Below are positions 6,808-10,013 of a stretch of 10,013 nucleotides of DNA, piece after piece (the stretch's first letter is position 1; every line of letters begins with the position of its first letter). The stretch is taken from assembly GCA_035279705.1 (NCBI GenBank), contig DATEHG010000145.1, positions 1 to 10,013 on the forward strand. Reading direction: 5' to 3'. Source of the DNA: DATEHG01 sp035279705. Lineage in GTDB: Bacteria; Gemmatimonadota; Gemmatimonadetes; Gemmatimonadales; GWC2-71-9. The translations under genes were made by a program, and so were the position numbers. The notes below the pieces were generated by a model. The model worked only from the letters and a program-made list of their open reading frames with translations, did no database searches and was not told the origin of the DNA.

Positions 6808-7638
6808 ATGCACTCCACCATAACCGAACACAGGCCGAACCAGGGCAGAGGAATGATCGAGGCACTCCGCGAGGTGTACCGTCACCGGGATCTGCTGTAC
6901 ATGCTGACCTGGCGAGAGATGAAGATCCGCTACAAGCAGTCGGTCATGGGCTTCCTGTGGGCGCTGCTGATGCCGATCGTGATCATCTCCGCCGGCGTCA
7001 TCGTGCGCGTCGCCTTCGCCGGCCTCTCGGGGGCACCACTCAAGCTCGCGGATGTGGCGGCGGTGGCGGTCAAGTCGGCCCCGTACGCCTTTTTCGTGGC
7101 CGCGATCCGGTTCGGGACCAGCAGCCTGATCGCCAATTCGAACCTGCTGACGAAGGTGTACATGCCCCGGCTGATCTTCCCGATGGCCGCGGTACTGGCC
7201 CAGCTGCTCGACTTCCTCATTGCCTCGGCAGTGGTCGGGATCTTCGTGCTTGCGGTGGGCGTCGGAATCTCGGTGCAGTGGATCTGGCTGCCGCTGCTCT
7301 TCGCGGGGCTGGTGCTCCTGGCCACGGGGTTTGCCGTACTGCTGGCCGCCGCCGGGGTGTTCTTCCGGGACGTGAAATACCTGGTGGAGGTGCTGCTCAC
7401 CTTTGCCGTGTTCTTCGTCCCGGTGTTCTACGACTCGCACATGCTGGGGAAGTGGGCGCCGCTGGTCATGCTCAACCCGATTTCTCCCATCCTGGAAGGT
7501 GTCTCGGCGGCGGTGGTGCACCACCAGGCGCCGGACCTGGCGTGGCTGGGCTACAGCCTGGGCTTTGCGGTCGTGTTCGCCGGCGGCGCGCTGCTGGCGT
7601 TCCGCAAGCTCGAACCCTATTTCGCTGAAAGCGTCTGA
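6808..7638 (+). CDS. wzm: ABC-2 type polysaccharide export permease (Wzm-like)
   Basis: A 276-residue integral membrane protein of the ABC-2 family that exports O-antigen, capsule or teichoic-type glycans. The cytoplasmic N-terminus RHRDLLYMLTWREMKIRYKQ (25-44) and SVMGFLWALLMP (45-56) are family signatures. NLLTKVYMPRLIFP (112-125), FFRDVKYL (185-192), LNPISPILEG (222-231) and the terminal KLEPYFAE (267-274) also fit. Six hydrophobic segments are expected. It would form a dimer and pair with the ATPase encoded 5 nt downstream. I took ATG 6808; ATG 6853 with an AGAGGA stretch directly before it would give 261 residues, closer to KpsM-type lengths, so the start is not certain. Upstream GTG 6691 is in frame, but the added residues do not look conserved. 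This is the first gene of a two-gene exporter unit. Confidence 0.93.
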   Translation: MHSTITEHRPNQGRGMIEALREVYRHRDLLYMLTWREMKIRYKQSVMGFLWALLMPIVIISAGVIVRVAFAGLSGAPLKLADVAAVAVKSAPYAFFVAAIRFGTSSLIANSNLLTKVYMPRLIFPMAAVLAQLLDFLIASAVVGIFVLAVGVGISVQWIWLPLLFAGLVLLATGFAVLLAAAGVFFRDVKYLVEVLLTFAVFFVPVFYDSHMLGKWAPLVMLNPISPILEGVSAAVVHHQAPDLAWLGYSLGFAVVFAGGALLAFRKLEPYFAESV

Positions 7639-7643
7639 GCCCG

Positions 7644-8927
7644 ATGAGCGACGCCGCCCTCGAAGTCGAACACGTCTACAAGCGGTTCCGGCGGGGAGAG
7701 ATGTACGACTCCCTGCGGGACCTGATTCCCGCCCTGACGGGGCGGATGTTCAAGGCCAGGGCCGACGAGTCCCTCAAGGCCAAGGAGTTCTGGGCCCTCA
7801 ACGATGTGTCGTTCCAGGTGGCGAAGGGCGAGGCCTTCGGCATCATCGGCGACAACGGCGCCGGCAAGAGCACCATGCTCAAGCTGCTCACCGGCATCAT
7901 GCGCCCCACGAGCGGGCGGATCGCGGTCCGGGGCCGCCTCTCGGCCCTGATCGAAGTGAGCGCCGGATTCCACCAGGATCTGACCGGGCGGGAGAACGTC
8001 TACCTCAACGGGGCCATCCTGGGCCTCAAGCGGGACGAAATCCGCCGCCGGTTCGACGAAATCGTGGCGTTTTCCGGTCTCGAGGAATTCATCGATACGC
8101 CGGTCAAGCGATACTCCTCCGGCATGTTCGCCCGCCTGGGCTTTTCGGTGGCCGCGCACGTGGACCCGGAGGTGCTGCTGGTGGACGAGGTGCTGAGCGT
8201 GGGGGACTACGCGTTCCAGCGGAAGTGCATCGAGCGGATGACCCAGGTCATCGAGAACGGCACCACCGTCGTATTCATTTCGCACAATCTCCGCGCCGTC
8301 GGAAACCTCTGCAAGCGGAGCCTGCTGCTGCAGCGCGGCACGGTCGCCATGATCGGCGAGACGTCCGAGGTGCTCAAGAAGTACCTCAGCGGCGGGCACG
8401 AGCGCCGCGCCCTCGAGGCCGCCCGCGACCTACAGATTACCGACGTCACGGTCCAGGGACCGTCCGGCCCCGCCGTTCAGATCGCGAGCGGGGACCACAT
8501 CCAGGTCACGGTCGAGGCCAGGGCGCTCCGGCGTCACGACGACATCACGGTGCTGATCCAGATCGTGGACGACCGCGCCTACCCGCTGTTCGACACCTGC
8601 GTCGACCGGCTGGGCCATGAATTCATCACCCTCGAAGCCGGGGAACAGGTCACCGCGACCTTCGACCTCCATGTGGCGCTGGGCGAAGGGACGTACCACG
8701 TCAACGCCTATCTCTACCGGTACACCACGGACCAGGCCTACGACCGCTGGTCCGCGGCGGCCACCTTCTTCGTCGCCGGCCCGCAGTCCGTGCGGGGGCC
8801 GGTGAACCTGGAGCCGAGCCTCGTGGCCTGCCGGATCGCGCCGACGGCGAGTGCGGGCCGACCGGGGCGGCGGGCGGGCGATTCCGACATTTCGGCGGCT
8901 TCCGCGATGGGTGCGGGAGCGCTGTAG
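7644..8927 (+). CDS. wzt: Polysaccharide ABC exporter ATPase with C-terminal Wzt-type domain
   Basis: A 427-residue ATPase that powers export through the adjacent permease. The nucleotide-binding domain (about 5-250) has Walker A GDNGAGKST (69-77), signature YSSGM (157-161, the usual variant of LSGGQ in Wzt/TagH proteins), Walker B VLLVDEVLSVGD (177-188) with Glu182, and the switch His214. An extra stretch at about 18-48, between the first strand and the WALNDVSF motif, is typical of this subfamily. Residues about 262-380 resemble the Wzt C-terminal beta-sandwich, which in O-antigen exporters binds the terminal modification of the chain and couples chain completion to export. A tail of about 45 residues (383-427), rich in Ala, Gly, Ser and Arg, is probably disordered. 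ATG 7644 follows the permease stop by 5 nt with no strong ribosome binding site, so coupling is likely. The glycan bound cannot be predicted. Confidence 0.93.
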   Translation: MSDAALEVEHVYKRFRRGEMYDSLRDLIPALTGRMFKARADESLKAKEFWALNDVSFQVAKGEAFGIIGDNGAGKSTMLKLLTGIMRPTSGRIAVRGRLSALIEVSAGFHQDLTGRENVYLNGAILGLKRDEIRRRFDEIVAFSGLEEFIDTPVKRYSSGMFARLGFSVAAHVDPEVLLVDEVLSVGDYAFQRKCIERMTQVIENGTTVVFISHNLRAVGNLCKRSLLLQRGTVAMIGETSEVLKKYLSGGHERRALEAARDLQITDVTVQGPSGPAVQIASGDHIQVTVEARALRRHDDITVLIQIVDDRAYPLFDTCVDRLGHEFITLEAGEQVTATFDLHVALGEGTYHVNAYLYRYTTDQAYDRWSAAATFFVAGPQSVRGPVNLEPSLVACRIAPTASAGRPGRRAGDSDISAASAMGAGAL

Positions 8928-8939
8928 CGCAATGCGGGA

Positions 8940-8963
8940 CACCCGCCGCGGGGGCGGCGGGTG
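8940..8963 (+). terminator. GC-rich hairpin after wzt, possible terminator
   Basis: A perfect 10-bp inverted repeat (CACCCGCCGC / GCGGCGGGTG) with a GGGG loop, starting 12 nt after the wzt stop. No T-tract follows, so it is not a textbook intrinsic terminator. In very GC-rich genomes such stems may still attenuate transcription or protect the 3' end of the upstream message. Confidence 0.4.
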
Positions 8964-8987
8964 ACAGGCCGGGCGGACCGTAAGCGA

Positions 8988-9006
8988 GCGCTCCCCCGGG
9001 GAGTGC
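8988..9006 (+). repeat. Second inverted repeat upstream of the 3' glycosyltransferase
   Basis: Arms GCGCTCC and GGAGTGC around a 5-nt loop (CCCGG) form a 7-bp stem with one G-U wobble in RNA. It lies 24 nt after the first hairpin and 28 nt before the ATG at 9035, so it would sit in the leader of that gene. No T-tract follows. Function unknown. Confidence 0.3.
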
Positions 9007-9034
9007 ATCGATCACCCTTACCGAGCACCGAGAC

Positions 9035-10013
9035 ATGGCAGCCGAAAACCAGCCGCTGGTCAGTGTCGTCATGCCCGTGTACAACGGCGAGGAATTCATC
9101 GCCGATGCCATCAGGAGCGTGCAGGCCCAGACCTATTCGAACTGGGAGATGTACATCGGCAACAACTGGAGCAAGGACGGGACGCTGGCGATCGCGGAAG
9201 GATTCGCCGCGCAGGATCCCCGCATCCACGTCGCGACGTATCCCAAGTTCGTCTCGGTGGTCGAGAGCCACAACAACGCGTTCGGGCTGGTTGCGCCTGC
9301 GGCCAAGTACTGCAAGCTGATCAGCGCCGACGATCTCCTCTTCCCGACCTGCATCGAAGAGATGGTCAAGGTGGCGGAGGCCTATCCCAGCGTCGGGATG
9401 GTGGTGTCCTACGTCCTGGCCGGCAACCACATCTGTTCGGGCTTCCCCTACCCCACCAGCTTCATGAGCGGGCGGGACGTGGTGCGGCGGAAGTTCCTGA
9501 TCGACTCCTCGCCGCTGGGCGGGCCGTCGCAGTCGCTGATCCGCGCCAGCATCCTCCGCGAGCGCGTCCCCTTCTACAACCCGATCAACTACCACGGCGA
9601 CATCGAGGCCTACCTCGAGCTCCTCAAGACCTACGACCTCGGCTTCGTGCACCAGCTGCTCACCTTCATGCGCACCGGCGAGGCGTCACGCACCACCTCC
9701 TACCTGGGACGGGTGCAGTCGAGAGCGGCCTCGGCGATGGACGAGCTGACCAAGTTCGGCCGGTTCTACCTCACGGAGGAAGAGTTCGTCCCGCGCCTCC
9801 GCGCGGCCACCAACGCCTACTATCACTTCCTGGGCTCGAACGTGTGGGAGTTCCGGTCGAAGGAATTCTGGGATTACCACCTCAAGCACGTGAAGAAGCT
9901 CGGATATCCGCCGAACTACCCGCGGATCGCCTGGGCGGCGTTCGTCCGGCTGCTCGAGATGGCCGGCAATCCGCTGCGGACGCTCCAGGGCGCGGCCCGG
10001 CGGATCCGTGACC
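9035..10013 (+). CDS. GT2 family glycosyltransferase (3' partial)
   Basis: The first 326 residues of a GT-A fold family 2 glycosyltransferase; the frame is still open at the window end. The N-terminus LVSVVMPVYNGEEFI (8-22) is the classic GT2 opening. SVQAQTYSNWEM (28-39) and IGNNWSKDGT (41-50) follow; the latter corresponds to the usual nucleotide-binding DNxSxDGT. LISADD (95-100) carries the metal-binding acidic pair. No membrane segment is evident in the visible part, so it is probably a soluble or peripheral cytoplasmic enzyme adding one sugar to the lipid-linked chain. ATG 9035 is supported by the domain start, but the ribosome binding site is weak. It follows the exporter genes on the same strand, separated by two hairpins, so it may be expressed partly by read-through. 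Sugar specificity is not deducible. Confidence 0.9.
   Translation, partial: MAAENQPLVSVVMPVYNGEEFIADAIRSVQAQTYSNWEMYIGNNWSKDGTLAIAEGFAAQDPRIHVATYPKFVSVVESHNNAFGLVAPAAKYCKLISADDLLFPTCIEEMVKVAEAYPSVGMVVSYVLAGNHICSGFPYPTSFMSGRDVVRRKFLIDSSPLGGPSQSLIRASILRERVPFYNPINYHGDIEAYLELLKTYDLGFVHQLLTFMRTGEASRTTSYLGRVQSRAASAMDELTKFGRFYLTEEEFVPRLRAATNAYYHFLGSNVWEFRSKEFWDYHLKHVKKLGYPPNYPRIAWAAFVRLLEMAGNPLRTLQGAARRIRD

Noticed and set aside
6595..7524. Full 309-codon minus-strand frame opposite the permease
   Set aside because: The part over the permease is His/Asp/Gln-rich shadow sequence. Only its last 41 codons in the intergenic gap were kept as a weak finding.
7403..8620. Plus-strand open frame of 405 codons overlapping the permease and ATPase in another frame
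   Set aside because: Arg/Pro-rich shadow of two confidently identified ABC exporter genes.

Overview
The window is high-GC DNA (about two thirds G+C by eye), densely packed with genes, and reads as one continuous surface-polysaccharide / O-antigen-type locus of a Gram-negative bacterium. Evidence for the Gram-negative assignment is an outer-membrane-type polysaccharide export protein, an exosortase with EpsI, and a Wzm/Wzt-type ABC exporter. The short sugar-phosphate transferase with an Arg-rich insert and the exosortase/EpsI pair would fit an environmental lineage such as Gemmatimonadota. That taxonomic guess is inference and was not tested by any search.

Layout. (1) A plus-strand cluster covers 1-2917: the 3' part of an SLBB-type export protein, an initiating sugar-phosphate transferase, a GTG-start exosortase and a TTG-start EpsI. 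Spacings are tight or overlapping, so these four are probably co-transcribed. (2) A minus-strand GT2 glycosyltransferase (2921-4099) converges on epsI with a 3-nt gap. (3) A plus-strand UDP-GlcNAc 2-epimerase (wecB, 4249-5367) is divergent from the GT2 gene. (4) A minus-strand GT4 glycosyltransferase (5373-6497) converges on wecB with a 5-nt gap. (5) A gap of about 310 nt (6498-6807) separates divergent genes and carries a sigma-54-like motif. (6) A plus-strand ABC exporter pair follows: permease (6808-7638) and ATPase with a C-terminal Wzt-like sugar-binding domain (7644-8927). (7) Two GC-rich hairpins lie in 8940-9006. (8) A plus-strand GT2 glycosyltransferase (9035 onward) runs off the 3' end.

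How the parts could work together (inference). The transferase would load the first sugar phosphate onto undecaprenyl phosphate. WecB would supply UDP-ManNAc, and the three glycosyltransferases would extend the chain. The Wzm/Wzt-type exporter would move lipid-linked glycan across the inner membrane, with Wzt reading a chain feature through its C-terminal domain. The SLBB protein would serve export towards the surface. Exosortase/EpsI loci elsewhere couple such glycan clusters to C-terminal protein sorting (PEP-CTERM-type substrates), but no sorting substrate is visible here.

I do not see a clearly novel system. The most useful leads are the combination of exosortase and ABC-exporter modules, the sigma-54-like site upstream of the exporter, the paired hairpins after wzt, and a possible small gene or remnant in the 6.5-6.8 kb gap. 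No tRNA, rRNA, CRISPR array, insertion sequence or phage gene was recognised.
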